Origin: Phellopilus nigrolimitatus
Taxonomy: Eukaryota; Basidiomycota; Agaricomycetes; Hymenochaetales; Hymenochaetaceae
DNA length: 64,000 bases
NCBI GenBank assembly: GCA_021029095.1
Contig: JAJOHG010000047.1
Span: 124,001 to 188,000, forward strand
Reading direction: 5' to 3'
In this document: piece by piece, positions 11,701 through 24,345 of the stretch
Layout of the letters: every line of letters starts with the position of its first letter
Numbering within the stretch: the stretch's first letter is position 1
Made by a program: the position numbers and the translations under genes
The notes under the pieces: model-generated
What the model saw: the letters and a program-made list of their open reading frames with translations, nothing else
Told to the model about the DNA's origin: nothing
Databases searched by the model: none

Positions 11701-13780
11701 GTAGGAGGCTGTTGTACTTACTGGACTGAATATATCCGCTTGTTTCTACGTGCTTGCTAATCCTGGTTCGCGCGTCGAATATTCGGAGATATGTTTCAAT
11801 ATCATGTCCAACGTCAACCGCGCGCGCCCATATGCTGTTCATAGCTTTACGCGTGCTGGGATGGTATGCCCTCGACCAATTCTTTACCGTCTTCTTCTTT
11901 CTGGCTCACTCTCAAATTTCACGTCGAGCGCTGAATCTGCTCAGACGACAACCAGCGCTCTCTGAGCAGCGCGGTGAGTATGTGAGGATGCGTCGCCGGC
12001 ACTCATTCAGTTCCTCAAAGTGCGTGGCACGCACGACTTCCTCTCATATTCTCATACCAATTTGCAGTTATTGCACCGTTGGAACGCGAGCATCTTTCAA
12101 CGACTAACCCCCGCTCGGCCTCGTTCCCGCAATTATGACTAGACCTGTGGCTTTCAGGCGTCGGCTCGTGCCGACCGCACGACGCTTAGTCTGCGTGGGC
12201 CTGGCCTAGCAGATTCTTCTGGTACGTCGTGCCTCATAGTTGGAATCGATGGTGCTTTAAGTATTCTGAAGGCACGATGGCGCAAAACTACATAGGTATG
12301 CGGCGTTCTTCTGACATATACTTCGCTTCTCATCATTCTTGAACTTCAGCCCGTTCCTTTACTGCTTTCAGGACCTGCTTTTCGGTTCTGTCTGAATCCT
12401 TGGCCTCAGCTGTGAAGGCGCGCTAGACTGCGACGTGCAGGCCACAATGAGGCGCTCGCACCCAAAGGCACCCTTGCTGCTGTTCTATCACTCAGAAGCC
12501 GCTGCTTTCGAGGACAGCAGGCGCCCGTCACCTGTCGCTGTCTGTCATGTCGCAGATCTCGTGGGGGTCTCGCGGTAAGCATGCGGATCCGTCCACATCT
12601 ACGCTGGTAGTCGTGCTTATGCTTACCAATAGCGCGCCGATCGAATTGTTCATTATAGTTTCACGAGGGAGCTGCGCGGGACGGTGGGGATCGGAGACAC
12701 CGCGTAGCTCTCTAGATGTCGTTTGCGGTGCATTCTGTGCGAGAAAGTGTTTCTGGCCCCGAATCTTCACTGACATCCGTGTTTATTGCTTCCCAGTCGT
12801 GCGCGACGTCACCACGCGCTGAGACATCCCGCAGCCCCCGGCTGTCGGCGACAGCTCAGTCTCGTTGCTCCTCTCGCGGCCCCCGGGTAGTGTATACAGC
12901 CCGCAACTCAGACTTGCGTCGCTCGCGCGCTCTCGTGACATGGTGCTTCTCCGACGGATGGTCCGAAATCATTTGAGAGGAGGTGCGCTGCGTGATTTAG
13001 AGAGCGGCTCATCGGTATTGGATTCGCGCCGGCGTTGGTGCACTCGGACAGAGTGTTTTCGGTGTTTGACAGTGTATGTCCGGAGTTGTGTTTCGGGCCT
13101 CGGAAGCTCACCTGGACCAGTTGGCTCATTTCTTTAGGTATCTTCAAAGCCCAGTTGCATCAGGACCTTGCGCTTGCGGCGTGTTTGACAGCCGAGTGCG
13201 AGCGGGAATTGCTTGGGCACGGAAAGCAGGCCCATGCGAAAGTAGGTATCCTCATATTCTTCTTACATACTTTTATCTTCTCTTCGTCGCTGAGTGTTCC
13301 GCTTGGTGCTTTACAGTCTAGCCGTCTCGCAGGTAGTATTGTTGGCACACGAATCGCGAAGAGGCGCCCGCTCATACCTAGCATACCAGAGCGCTCCTCT
13401 TCTTGTCCTTCGATTTCGCGAAGAAGCCGCACGAGTTGGGGGACTCCGTGTACCTCGTCGGGATCCAGGGTCGTCTGTAGCGCCTTCGCGGTCAGCAAGC
13501 GCTTGTAGCAAGGCTCTGGCTCACTTAAAGTGGCCTGGCTCCACTTCCGCTCCTTGGGTTTAGTAACGTGATCATAATCGTGCTTCTTGAAAAAAAGAGG
13601 GCTGCCGGGGCTGTGTCTGTTCGGTGCGAAGCAGTCCTGTGTATGACTATTCGCCCTGAAAGCTATGGCTTCCACGACGTGCATGGACCGGAAGTTGCAT
13701 TCGCCTCGCGCTTGCTGATTCTATATATGCATCAAATCGATCAGGGAAGATGGGTTTTTTCAATGCACTCGTCGCAAGGA
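11700..13780 (+). repeat. region C, unit 2 to 3
   Basis: This stretch lies between the divergent 5' side of B2 and the copy 3 promoter. The first exon-like piece ends near 11872 at a GTATGC donor, and a second short piece (about 11920-11980, Ser/Ala/Thr-rich in one frame) ends at GTGAGT. The matching pair at 25436-25527 and 25582-25640 has a clean start codon. Later pieces resemble C segments of other units in the same order. Several hundred bases (12.1-13.0 kb) show no frame I would trust. Confidence 0.4.
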
Positions 13781-14010
13781 AGCATACCAACATGTATTTT
13801 TGATTGTAATAATACCTCGAAGATTGCATCAGAACCTGTGCTTTTTTGACCTGTTCTTTTTGATTTAGATGTCTGTGAGGTCGCGAGGATGTCTCGACGC
13901 ATCTCCCGACTGGATCTTCCTGAGCTTCGTTGAAGGACCTACAACTGTATATACTTCACGATGTTCTCAATTCGATCTGATGTCGAGCCTGTTGCTTATA
14001 ATCTCAGAAG
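13780..14010 (+). pseudogene. relic of gene A promoter and exon 1
   Basis: A second, broken start of gene A lies just upstream of copy 3. The sequence matches the normal promoter block and leads to an ATG at 13961 reading MFSIRSDVEPV, the usual N-terminus, before homology breaks off after about 11 codons. It is followed by another, complete promoter block and the true copy 3. This looks like an unequal-exchange or small-duplication scar. Confidence 0.6.
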
Positions 14011-14223
14011 TAGACAGCGAACAGTGGCGTGGCGTTTGCATCTCAATCGCCGTTATGCAGGACGATCTTCGAGTCCTAAGACCCTTAACCGTGACTTCTT
14101 TTCTCTGGCGATGCCGTCTGAGCCAGCATACTCATCTCGTTCGCAGCTCGTACCAATCACTGATCAGGAAAAAATGCCTCGAAGACCCTATCAGACATTT
14201 GTTCTTCTAATCGGCTCTCTTTT

Positions 14224-14232
14224 ATTTAAATG
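14224..14232 (+). promoter_or_regulatory. TATA-like box of gene A copy 3
   Basis: TATTTAAAT lies about 85 bp before the start codon at 14317. Confidence 0.5.
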
Positions 14233-14316
14233 TCTCTGAGGTCACGGAGCAGTCTCGACACGTCCCCTAGAGTCTGCCTTTCGAAGCCTTGTTGAAACCT
14301 TTTACACGCGTTCACT

Positions 14317-15942
14317 ATGCATTCAATACGCTCTGACGTCGAGCCTGTTGATCCAAGCCTCGTGCCTCTTTTCATCTCAGAGTTAGATATTACACAATGC
14401 ACCAATGTGGCAATTCTAACTCTCGTGGTCTATAACACCAGTACGTGTTGGTATGTCAGGTGCCAGCCGATAGGAGATCTAATGTCATATTATCTTTCAG
14501 TTATCACTATGGACAAGGAGGTAAATAAGGACTGGCATTAGCACCCTCACGTCTAAACTGATCATTGCATCATTAGATTAAATACTTTTGGGTGTGTCAT
14601 CTGTTTGATATCAGCACGGGACATACACTTACTTGCCATGTGGAACGAAGAGCTCTCCTCGCAGCTTTGTTAGCTTGATTTACTTCGCAGTAAATGTTAT
14701 TATACAGTTTCTTCTGATAAACCACTCTGACTCGTTTCAGAATCGTTACATTGGGATCCTTGGAGCCCTTTCTGGTATAGTGTGTAAGTTAAAACGTTTA
14801 CTGGGGCTCACCAAAACAAAAATGTCCACTGAAACTGTCCTTTATAGATTATACTCTTCAAGCAAATGAAACACTGCAAGCTGTTTCTGATCACTGTACT
14901 ATAGCTTACTGTAGCTGACTCTAAACTTCACTTATAGGTGTAAGCACACAGATACTATATTCCAGTCCCTACTGATAATATTGAAAATATTGAAAAGGCC
15001 CTGGCTTTTATTGGATTGAGGGTCTGGCTAGTGAGTTTCAGAATTTTGCACAGAAAAACATCTTGCTTATCTCAACGAAGGCTTGATTACAATCCTTTTA
15101 ATTGACTGTAATACACCCCTAATTATAACATTTAACACATTCATCCCACACTAAATGTATTACAGATATTCTTCTGATGAGAGTGCTGGCACTTTACCAC
15201 CAGGGTGAGCATTCACAATATTGCTGATTTACTGGCAAGGTTTAATAAACAACAGATAAGAGGCTGGCTTCATGCCTGAGGACTCTATTTGGACTGGAGG
15301 CAGCATTTAGCCTGGGTCTTCTTATATATGGAAATGTATATGAAGGGAGTAAGCATATCTGTTCGTCCCACAGTGGCATTATCTAAACTTAGGTTTCAGA
15401 TCTTGTAGGGGAGCTTGCAAAAGGTGCAACAGTCTGTTTAATCAATAGAAACCCTCCAAAGGTGTGGGGTGCTTTATCATGGTTAGTGCTCGTGTTCTTG
15501 GAAAAGCATTTAAATTGACTTGGAAGTGGAACAGGGCTGTGCCAATGGTGTATGCAGTCATCCTGATGGTTTTAGCACTCTATAAGGCTGCAGAACACTG
15601 GAGGGAGACAGCTGGCTTCAGTCAGTTCACCCTTGTCAAGGTCCTCATCCAAGATCAGGCCATTTACTTTATTATGTATTTTTTCCTTCATGCATAAACA
15701 GTGGTACATGAGCTGACCATTCTGACAGGGTCATTTTTTGCAGTGTTATGCAGATAATGGCAGACCAGTTGTATATCCCAAATGATCTCCTGGCCAGTCT
15801 CCTGAGTTTTTCTGGCAATCCCAGCCTTCTCTGTGTCCTTGGGAGTCATCTGCTGGTCCATTTGAAGGAGGCTGGAGAGAGGGGTGCCAATGGAGGAACC
15901 AGCTACAGGATGAAGACCATGAGTAACATTGAGTTTTCTTGA
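14317..15942 (+). pseudogene. DUF6533 membrane protein, copy 3 (10-nt insertion in exon 7)
   Basis: Exons 14317-14440, 14501-14520, 14577-14591, 14651-14689, 14741-14783, 14848-14875, 14938-15030, 15166-15204, 15256-15348, 15400-15481, 15535-15675, 15729-15942. Every exon has the family length except exon 7, which is 93 nt instead of 83. An AATATTGAA block near 14980-14996 is duplicated with one extra A, which shifts the frame and brings in a TGA before the exon ends. Intron 3 has a GTGTGT donor and intron 6 a GC donor (14876). The downstream exons still code for the normal helices and tail, so the lesion appears young. The family description is under copy 2. Confidence 0.78.
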
Positions 15943-18545
15943 TTTTGTGAAGGGGATTTCAAGGTGATTTCATTGTTCTATTTGTTTGATAGGTTTGCTC
16001 ACTAATCTAATAATAGGCATGCAGAAGATGTGTCAGATGATCAAATGTGCCTGCACTCCTATTCAATCTGTTATTTATTTTGCCGTCTTGTTCTGCTCTT
16101 ATTTAATTGTCATTGCAATGTAAAGAATCTTCGCTGGGCGAAGAAATACCAGTTTATCTATACATACGAGTTGAATGTGATCGTCCCCCTCGAGACTGTA
16201 TATATCAAAACGAAATAGGTACATGCGGTTGCCGACAATACATTAACGGAGAGCATGCATTGCTCATCCGGTTTGCCATACTTAATCCGTGCACTGGGAG
16301 CGAAGATCCTGCGCGACCGACATAGCCCATTAGAGCCAAGAACTGCGAGAAATACAAGGAGAGCAGGCGGAATGAAAGTGCACCAGCTGGCATGTGCATC
16401 TTGAGGCTCGGTACTCGCATCCAGAACTAAGGACGTTTTCGTACACGAGCCCCCACTCTGCGCGCGACGCCTACTCGAGTAGAGAACGCTAGTGTTTACC
16501 TTTCACGCTGCATCCACAAGGTTTATCTGAGCACTTTGCTGAATGGCTGCGCGTGCTTCGTGCTGACGGGTAGATAGTTGTGAGGTTCTGCGTAGGCTCC
16601 GAGAAGTTGCCATGAGCAGATGGATAAACGGGGTCAATTGGCTTGTTTGCCTTCAGGAGAGACAAGACGGTATACACGCACCTGTGCCAAGCGTGCCGTT
16701 CGGTCTCCCCCGTTGGTGTGGAAGGCGCCACTTTCCTTGAAAGATCTGAAAGAGAGAGACAGTGAGTAGATTAGCGCTGATCAGCGCCCCAACGGCGCAG
16801 CGCCCGTCGCGAGGCGCGACGAGATCATCTTATCTGCGATTCGTTTTTTCATCACCAAAGCTCTGTAGTTACAGCAGCAGCATACGCAGATTAGCAGCGG
16901 TTTCGGGTAGCAGTTGGCTTTCAACCTGGGGACGGATGCTGTCCTTCCACAATCTTCTTGCATAGGGCCAGTACTCCTGTTGCGATTTTCAGCAATTGAG
17001 GTCGTCTGCGAGAGGCATGTGAGGACGAGGCGCTATTATATCTTGTCGTTTGCGGCTGTTTCACAAATGACTATAATACATCGACGTGCTGGAGAGCGAC
17101 GCAATAAGCACGACATCAAGACAGACACAGTCAGCAAACTCACAGATACAAGCTCTACATGCGTCTCGCTTGCTCCCGCAGTCTGGAATATCGAGCCCAC
17201 AAGAGAGTGATAATCGAAACAGAGGTCCTTGTCCAAGCGATCGGGATTTAGACAGAGCATAGTAGCGATAAAGATGAAGAGGAAACGCGAAATTAAAGCG
17301 AGATGGACGCCTACGGCGGAGCAAACCATCTAAGATCGTGAAGCAGCGTTCGGCGTCTGTGCAGCAACTGCGTGTCCGCTCCGAGCGCGACTTTCAAGAT
17401 CGCCTGCGCGGGCTCCGGATGAGTGTTATAAACAGCGAGTATTACAGCGAGAGGAAAGAGAATGAGCGCACGCACCATATCATTACCCCAGTCCTTTGCA
17501 ACAACGCGCTTTTGTGTTCGAAGTGATGCTCCGCTGGCCAGCCCATCACATTTGACTCCTGGACACGTCAGCGAGTTGATCAGCTTGACTGTCTTGAGAA
17601 GGAAGGAAAGAAATACGTACCTCACGGCGCCAAGCGCCTCACCGGTGGACGCGCAAGTTTCGCGATCCTCTCCTTCCGCCCTCCTTCTTCCCTCCGCACC
17701 GCTTCCGCTGTCGAAACGCTGCACGCCCTCACCGCTCTGTGCGCTCTCAGCGCGTCTATCCTCCCTATCCGGCGCAGGCGCGTACTCGTCCGCCAGCGGC
17801 TCGTCCTTCGGCGGCGCTCTCGCGCTCTTTGTGAGCACCCGCACCGGAGCAGACGGCGTCGCGGAGCTAGGGCCTCCATCCAGCGCAGACGCGGCGCGGC
17901 GCGCCTCGAAGGGTGTGGCGAGGTCGATTTCGGTGACGAGCGGAATGGCGCGCTCGGTGCCGGGGAGTCCTGAGATGGCGGTCTTGGTGGGGGAAGTCGG
18001 GGCTATGGGAGTAGAAAGGGAGGGATGACCTCAGGATACGACAATGAGACAGACGACGAACAGAGAACGCACCCAGAATTTCTGCGACGCCATTCGGCGC
18101 GAGCTCGCGGGAAAGCCATCTTGGAGGCTCTGCGCACGGCGAAGGCGGTCTGGGTGGGGTTCGAGCTGCGCGTCGACGGCAGCCTGCGTCTGTCGTTCCT
18201 ACAGCGGCTTACGCACACAGGACAGCGCCGAGCGCGCCCGCGACACGCTCCGGCAGGTACTCGAGGCCGACGTTTCCGGCGCCACCGCCGGCCCGATTTG
18301 GGTGGTGCGGCGGACGCGAGGGTAGAGGCGGGTTAGGTATCGGCTGTTCCGCAGGCCGAGATGTAACCGGCCCTAAATTCGCTGGCATCCTTCGCCGTCG
18401 ACCGACACCAGGAAGTGCGCTTGAAGATGTGGAAGTGGAAGCGGCGCTCAGGCGGGAAGGCAAGCGTGCGTGAGTCCATCGTCTTTCGCATGTTTCTCGA
18501 TCTCGCGCTCATCGTCTTCAAGTTGTTTCTTACATAGACAACCTA
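15943..18545 (-). other. gene B region, unit 3
   Basis: This is the convergent partner of copy 3. On - it contains the exon end APNGVAEILG (about 18075-18105, donor GTGCGT), an exon reading VKCDGLASGASLRT (about 17520-17565) followed by a GTAATG donor, and an exon with ALGADTQLLHRRR (about 17340-17400). Next comes an NPDRLDKDL exon starting near 17250 that runs into a GTGAGT donor. Near the 3' end is a segment reading KYGKPDEQ (about 16260-16290), close to where it meets the end of gene A. The 57-nt intron is rearranged in this unit. The same exon order is seen in units 1, 4b and 6. Confidence 0.48.
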
Positions 18546-20900
18546 TATACGAAAGCTGTACATTTCTCGACTAAATTCACCCGCTTGTACTTTTGCATGC
18601 TGCCTATGCATTCTTGCTTCAACTCGCTCGCTTGCCATAACTCTCCAGGATATGGCTTTCCAAGTCCGTGCACAGCGCGGAGCGAGTCGGCAACCTGACA
18701 TAGGTATAACGGTCCTCGACTTCTTCGGCCGTGGTTCGTCCTCTGCTCCTCTGACGCATAGTAATGTTGACATGGTACCTTATTACTTCTCCCATTGCAA
18801 ATTTAAGGTTTCTAGTCGGTGTCGGCATATCCGAGAGAGGGCATCGCCTGGGATCGTGTCAGGTCCACGAAGTGCGTCGCCCACGATCTCTTCTCTCTCT
18901 TTTCTTTATCTCATGCCCATTTGCAGCTCCCGCCACTTCCCAAGAACGTGCAGCTCACTCAACGCGTTCATTCTCACACCCGCTGCCCGCTCAAGTTCCT
19001 CAGACCACGACAAAACCCGCACCTTTCGGGCCCTGTTTTGGGAACGCGCTCGCTCTGCAGTCTATCGATTCCTCCTGCTGTTACGTGGTGATTGCTCGCG
19101 TCTGGAGTGCTTCGTCTGACAGCAGAATGCGAGCCGCAGTTGCTTGGGCGCCGAAAGCACGTAGTGCGAAACTAGGTACATTGGCATTCTCGTTACAAGT
19201 GTTTCTCTTCTCGTCGTCTCTGAGCGTTCTTCCCGGTGATTTACAGTCAAGTCCACCACGCCCGCGCACGTGCCGCCATTTAGAAGCACAAAGAAGTCGC
19301 TACTGTAGGGGCCGCCTTGGGCTTCATCAGCAGTTGTCTTCACGGTGAGCAAGCGCCTTTGGCCCAGACCTTCGCTAACAGTCGTGCTCACTGTTTCCTC
19401 GTATGCATCGCCGCCAGGCAGCAAAACACCCGGTACTCTCATGCCGCGCGGGCTCCCACTCCTCTCGCAAGTCCCGAGCCCTACAGACAACATGCTACTC
19501 CGTACAGGCCTGCCGCGCGCTCTCGCGGTGTACTGCTTTTCGAGCGGCCGGTCGAGATTTCTTGCGCAGGAAACGCATGGCATTCTCATCTTCCTTCTTC
19601 AAAGTACGGATACTGCTTCTCTTGGCTCTGACGACCGTATCTTCAAGCGCTTTCCCGCTCTAGGGAGGCCGCCCTGACGTGCAGGCGGAGATAGCCCGAG
19701 GTGCGCGCGTGCTCTAGGGAGAGCGACTCATCGGTTGACTGGGATCCGATTCGGGTGGTGCTGTATCTAGCCGTGGTGCTGTCTCTAGCCTGGTGCACCC
19801 TCGAGCGGATGAGGATATTTTCGGTGACTTGATTGAGGATATTCGTACTGGAGTCGGTTTTTCTCAGGTCTCGGAAATTCAACAGGACCAGGATGAATAG
19901 ACTTGCCGGTGCGGGAATTTCGGTATTGTTCCATCATTCGCCTCGGGAATCGTGTATCAGTGAGCAAGATCGGCCTGGCCCCCCTTCTGGCTCGATGATA
20001 CCACGATATTCGTTTCAGAGTATGCGATCTCCAACTCTAAGCTACGTGTCGTATGAGTACTCACTGGAGAAATCGTGAGTTTCGGCATTGTCTGCAATCT
20101 GCAATGACCAGATCGGCTCGTCTACTTTCTCCTCTTGCCGGCTTATTCGCATTCAGTCTGCCTTGGGACGTTGCGTTCTCTGGTCTCCCGTGCGTCTAAA
20201 CTCGATCAATATTTGATACATCTCTGCGCATGCAAATGATAGATTTGCACAGCGGCATAGTGCGTGGGCTCACCGTTCTTCTGGCAACACGTTCTGTGAA
20301 TACAAGCAGACCTCCGATGCGTTTGCAAGCGAGGTTATCTATGTGTTCAGTTCTGCGCGACTGCTCTTCTTATCGAGCTCTGGGAGTGTCTGGCCATCCG
20401 TGCTATTCACATACATTTCTTTAAATCCGCGAATAAAAATGCCGTTTCTATCTGCACACGGAGGGTGCGTAATTCTGTCCTCTATTCATAAAAACTGTAT
20501 ACGAGTCCAAACGCGCCTCAGATGCTCTAAAGGCATAGTTCTCCGGGAATTCCGAGCACCGGTGTCCTGTCGAGGTTGTTCGCATCTCAATCAACACAAT
20601 AATAAACTATATCATCTCACTTTGTCGAGCTTCTAGTAACGGCGCAGATGTTACCTTGTTCTTCTACAGTTCTATCTGAGCATCAAGATTGTGGCTCGCA
20701 TCTTTACTCGATCAAAGATGTAATTATCTTGATCGCCACGACTTCGAGTGAGTTGTGGAATCATGTTCGGCGCGTCTACTCTTTGATGACGTCGTCTGAG
20801 CTGCTACCAGTATACCAACTCCGTTAGCAATTCACGCGAAGCACTGATCAATGAAATTGTCTCGCAGATCCTATCAGGGCATTTGTTCTTTTGCCTGGCT
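18545..20900 (+). repeat. region C, unit 3 to 4
   Basis: Coding-like pieces appear in order on +. One is a segment after the acceptor near 18927, Ser/Thr/Pro-rich in one frame (TSQERAAHSTRSFSHPL). A donor GTACAT lies at about 19176 and a donor GTGAGC at 19345. The frame 19796-19900 reads HPRADEDIFGDLIEDIRTG and on to a TAG. The last piece looks like a true protein segment and is kept in units 1, 5 and 7. The part from 20.1 to 20.7 kb matches the blocks at 36.1-36.7 and 0.3-0.9 kb. Confidence 0.48.
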
Positions 20901-20908
20901 TTCTTCGC

Positions 20909-20917
20909 TTTAAATAT
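20909..20917 (+). promoter_or_regulatory. TATA-like box of gene A copy 4
   Basis: TTTAAATAT lies about 85 bp before the ATG at 20999. Confidence 0.55.
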
Positions 20918-20998
20918 CGCTGAGGTCGTGGGGCTTTTCCGACACATTCCCCGATCGACCTTTCGGAGCCTTGTTGAAACCTATTACACTCGTTCACT

Positions 20999-22631
20999 AT
21001 GCATTCTATACGCTCTAACGTCGAGCCTGTTGATCCAAGCCTCGTGCCACTTTTCATCTCAGAGATAGACATGGCACAATACATTCAAGTGGCAACTTCA
21101 ACTCTCTTGGTCTACAACACCGGTACGTTTTGCTTCTTGGCTGGCATGTCAGATGCCATCTGTTTTAAGATCTAATGTCATATTAATTTTCAGTTATTAC
21201 TATGGATAAGGAGGTAAATAAGGCCCGGCATTATGACTTTTCTGTCTAAACCAACCGTTGCATCGTTTAGGTTAAATACTTTTGGGTATGACATCATTTG
21301 TTTGACATCAGCACCGTGCATACACTTACTTGCCACGCGGAATGAAGAGCTCTCCTCGAACATTTGTCAGCTTGATTTACTTTGCAGTTAGTTATAACTT
21401 GCAATCTCTTCTGATTAGCTGTACTAACATAGACTTTCAGAACCGCTACATTGGGATTCTTGGAGCCCTTTCTGGTATAGTATGTAAGTCAAACCTTTAC
21501 TGGGTTGCACCAAACCCGAGAATGCCCACAACACTGCATCCACAGATTCAACTCTTCAAGTAAATGAAACACTGCAAGGAATTTCTGATCATTGTACTAT
21601 AGCTTACTGTGGCTAACTCTAAACTTCATTCACAGGTGTAAGCACCCAGATACTGCATTCCAGTCTCTACTGATAATACCTGAAAAGGCCTCAGCTTTTC
21701 CTGGATTCCGAGTCTAGCTAGTGAGTCTCTTGAACTTTGCACAGAATAATGTCTTGCTCATTGCAAGGAAGACTGGATTACTATCCTTTTAATTGACTGT
21801 AATGTCTTCCTATTTATTATATCCCACACATTAATCCTGCACTAATTGTCTGACAGATATTCTTCTGATGAAGGTGCTAGCTCTGTACCACCAGGGTGAG
21901 CACTCCCAATTCTGCCTTTTGCTACTGATGTTTAACAAACAACAGATAAGCGGCTAGCAGCATGTCTGAGGACTTTGTTTGGACTGGAGGCAGCATTTAC
22001 ATTAGGTATTCTTATATATGGCAATATACATGAAGAGTGTAAGCATATTTGTTTGTCATACAGTGGCATTTTCTAACCATGGGTTTCAGTTATTGTAGCA
22101 GAGCTTGCAAAAGGTGTGACAATGTGTGGAGAAAATGGAATTCCTCCAAAAGTGTGGGATTCTTTATCCTGGTTAGTGCTGGTGTTCTTGGGAAAGCAGT
22201 CAGACTGACTTGAAAGTTGGAACAGGGCTGCTCCAATGATGTATGGAATTATCCTAATGGTTCTAGCATTCTATAAGGCTGCAGAACACTGGAGGGAAAC
22301 AGCTGGATTCAGCCAGTTCACCCTTGTCAAGGTCCTCATCCAAGATCAGGCCCTTTATTTTATTATGTGTGCTTTCCTTCATGCATTACTGGTGGCTTAT
22401 GCTGACCAGTCTGCCAGGGTCATTGCTTGCAGTGTTATGGAGATAATTACAGACCAGTTGGACATCACAAATGTTCTTCTGGCTAATTTCTTAGTCATTC
22501 TGGGAAATCCAAGCCTTCTCTGTGTCCTTGGGAGCCACCTGCTGGTCCATCTGAAAGAAGCTGGAGAGAGGGGAGCCAATGGAGGGACCAGTTACAGGAT
22601 GAAGACCATGAGTAATATTGCATTTTCCTGA
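20999..22631 (+). pseudogene. DUF6533 membrane protein, copy 4 (2-nt insertion in exon 7)
   Basis: Exons 20999-21122, 21194-21213, 21271-21285, 21348-21386, 21441-21483, 21546-21573, 21636-21720, 21857-21895, 21946-22038, 22090-22171, 22226-22366, 22418-22631. Exon 7 is 85 nt instead of 83, with the gain near 21678-21684, and the shifted frame meets TAG at about 21714. All other exons are of family length and open. Intron 6 has a GC donor at 21574. Intron 10 is 54 nt with a CTGAC branch point. The last exon ends with the usual GERGANGGTSYRM tail. Units 4, 5 and 7 share a different 3' flank from the other units. Confidence 0.78.
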
Positions 22632-23545
22632 TTTTGTGAAGGGAATTCCAAGGTCATTCCATTGTTCTATTTGTTTATGGCTTTGCTTACTGCTTTAATA
22701 ACAGCCGTGCAGAAGATGTGTAGGATGGTCAAATACATTTACACTCCTGTTTGATCTTTAATTTATTTTTGCTGCCTCATTCTGCTTTAATTTATTATTC
22801 TATGCAATGTAAAATTCTTGCTGGGCAAAGATATATCAATTTGATTTCACGTACACGAGTCCACCTTCTTACTCTGTACAGACAGCACAAAATTACTTGC
22901 AAAATCTCGTACATGGACAACTCAAACGATACAGCAACGGTGTATATGGATAGCTTACATGGATAGCGCGACAATTGCGAGTGTAAACGGGTGATGCTGA
23001 TTCTACCGCACGACGAACATTGCTCGTTGATACCAGAAATAGAGAGAAAAGAAAGAAGAGGAGATGAGAGAAAGCGCGCCCATTTTCCTACGCGTCTCTA
23101 GACGTTCTGTATCCATGTACAAGAGTCTATGAACCTTCAGACACGATTCTGCACCTTGCAGGAGACACCTGCCCGGGGTTTCCAGATGCAGTGTACATAT
23201 TGGTTTGTTTTGAATGATTTGACCGAGAACCTGACGTGCTTCGCACTCAAGGTGATTCAGCCGATCATGTTGTGCGTGTACAACAGAGAGAAGTACGCAT
23301 GCGCAGAAGAGTTGTCAAGAGCGCGCTACTAGCGCTTCGCTTGGGCGTCTTTGCTCGCGATACTTGAGATTAGAAACATGGACAAACAGGATCAATTAGC
23401 TCGTTTTTCTTGATGAGGGAGAAACGAGACTGCACGCACATGCCTGAACGAAGCCTCCGATCAGTAGTTTCTGTTATAGCGGAAGACACGCCGTTCTTGT
23501 GGTGGTAGTTCATCATGCGTGTAAACGAGTGATGACCCGGACAGC
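22632..23545 (-). other. gene B region, unit 4, distal part with type-2 3' flank
   Basis: The 3' side of B in this unit differs from units 1-3. It matches 32.2-32.95 kb in unit 5 and, inverted, 54.0-54.45 kb in unit 7 (shared stretches around 23060-23340). I call this the type-2 flank. No open frame of convincing length was found and the type-1 terminal exon segments are absent. I see no separate gene here. Confidence 0.4.
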
Positions 23546-24345
23546 GCCATCGCGGCCGCCGTTCTGCATCTCTAATGCGACATGTAACCGGGTGGAAAAA
23601 AATACTCATACTGTGCGTTCTTTTTCTCCTTTACTCGAAAGTTCTGCGCTGACGCAGACCGTATATAATCTGTTTGCTAGTGCAGTCGTGTGCAGCCTAG
23701 TTGGACGGATTGGATACAATGAGCGCTCCGTGTCGCGAGGTGTCGAGCTTCCCGACGAGAACTCCGGGAGAATATACAATGTTTGTCCGATCATTTGTTC
23801 TTCTCAGTAAGCACTTTTGTTTTTTGTTCAATATGACCTTATTCCGGTGTCGACGTCCATCGCCCGTCGTGTCGAGAGGCGTCCCTGTCATTGTAGTTGC
23901 CAGCGCCCCGGCGGAAAGTCACCGGCGCTGGCGTCATCGCTTGGACAGCGCGACGACTAGATCGCATTCTTCGACACAACGCGCAAGAGCCCCCGCCTTT
24001 CCCACTAGAAACAGACGCGACTCATGCTCACCGCCGTGCCCGCTCACCGCACTCTGTGGGGTGCGGCGCCTCGTTTGCGGGTGGGCACGTCACGCACTTT
24101 CTGCGCAGCGCCTTTCGGCAAATGGAAACTCAGATCAGGCTTGCGCAAGGGCGCCGGCACAGTTCCCTTATTGCGCTGACGCCGACTGTGTACGCTCCGA
24201 CTGCGCTAACGCCCTCAATGGGCTAGACGCGCTACGACTCGCGCAACCCGCCTCTTGCAGTCCCGGGCTCCGCGGCATGTATTTCGCGGACGCCGTTGTT
24301 CTGTGGGCTGTAACAACCTCCGGTTTACTTTCTGCTTGTGTATAA
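23546..24345 (+). other. inverted segment R with TATA box and a short MSAP reading frame
   Basis: The segment from about 23546 to 23853 matches about 32945-33215 on the opposite strand and 47375-47615 on the same strand. It contains TATATAAT (about 23663) and, about 50 bp later, an ATG at 23720 starting MSAPCREVSSFPTRTPGEY. The match at 33.05 kb also has the ATG (MSAPRREVSS), while at 47.53 kb it reads ATA. The + frame stays open to 24345, but only the first 40 or so codons belong to the shared segment. The rest reads through GC-rich B sequence and is probably not protein. It may be the promoter and first exon of a small gene, or of B itself. Its strand is flipped relative to B in this unit. 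Confidence 0.45.

Noticed and set aside
24000..24345. C-terminal two thirds of the 214-codon frame starting at 23701-23720
   Set aside because: Only the first part belongs to the shared segment R. The rest is Arg/Ala/Ser-rich read-through without a counterpart in units 5 or 6.
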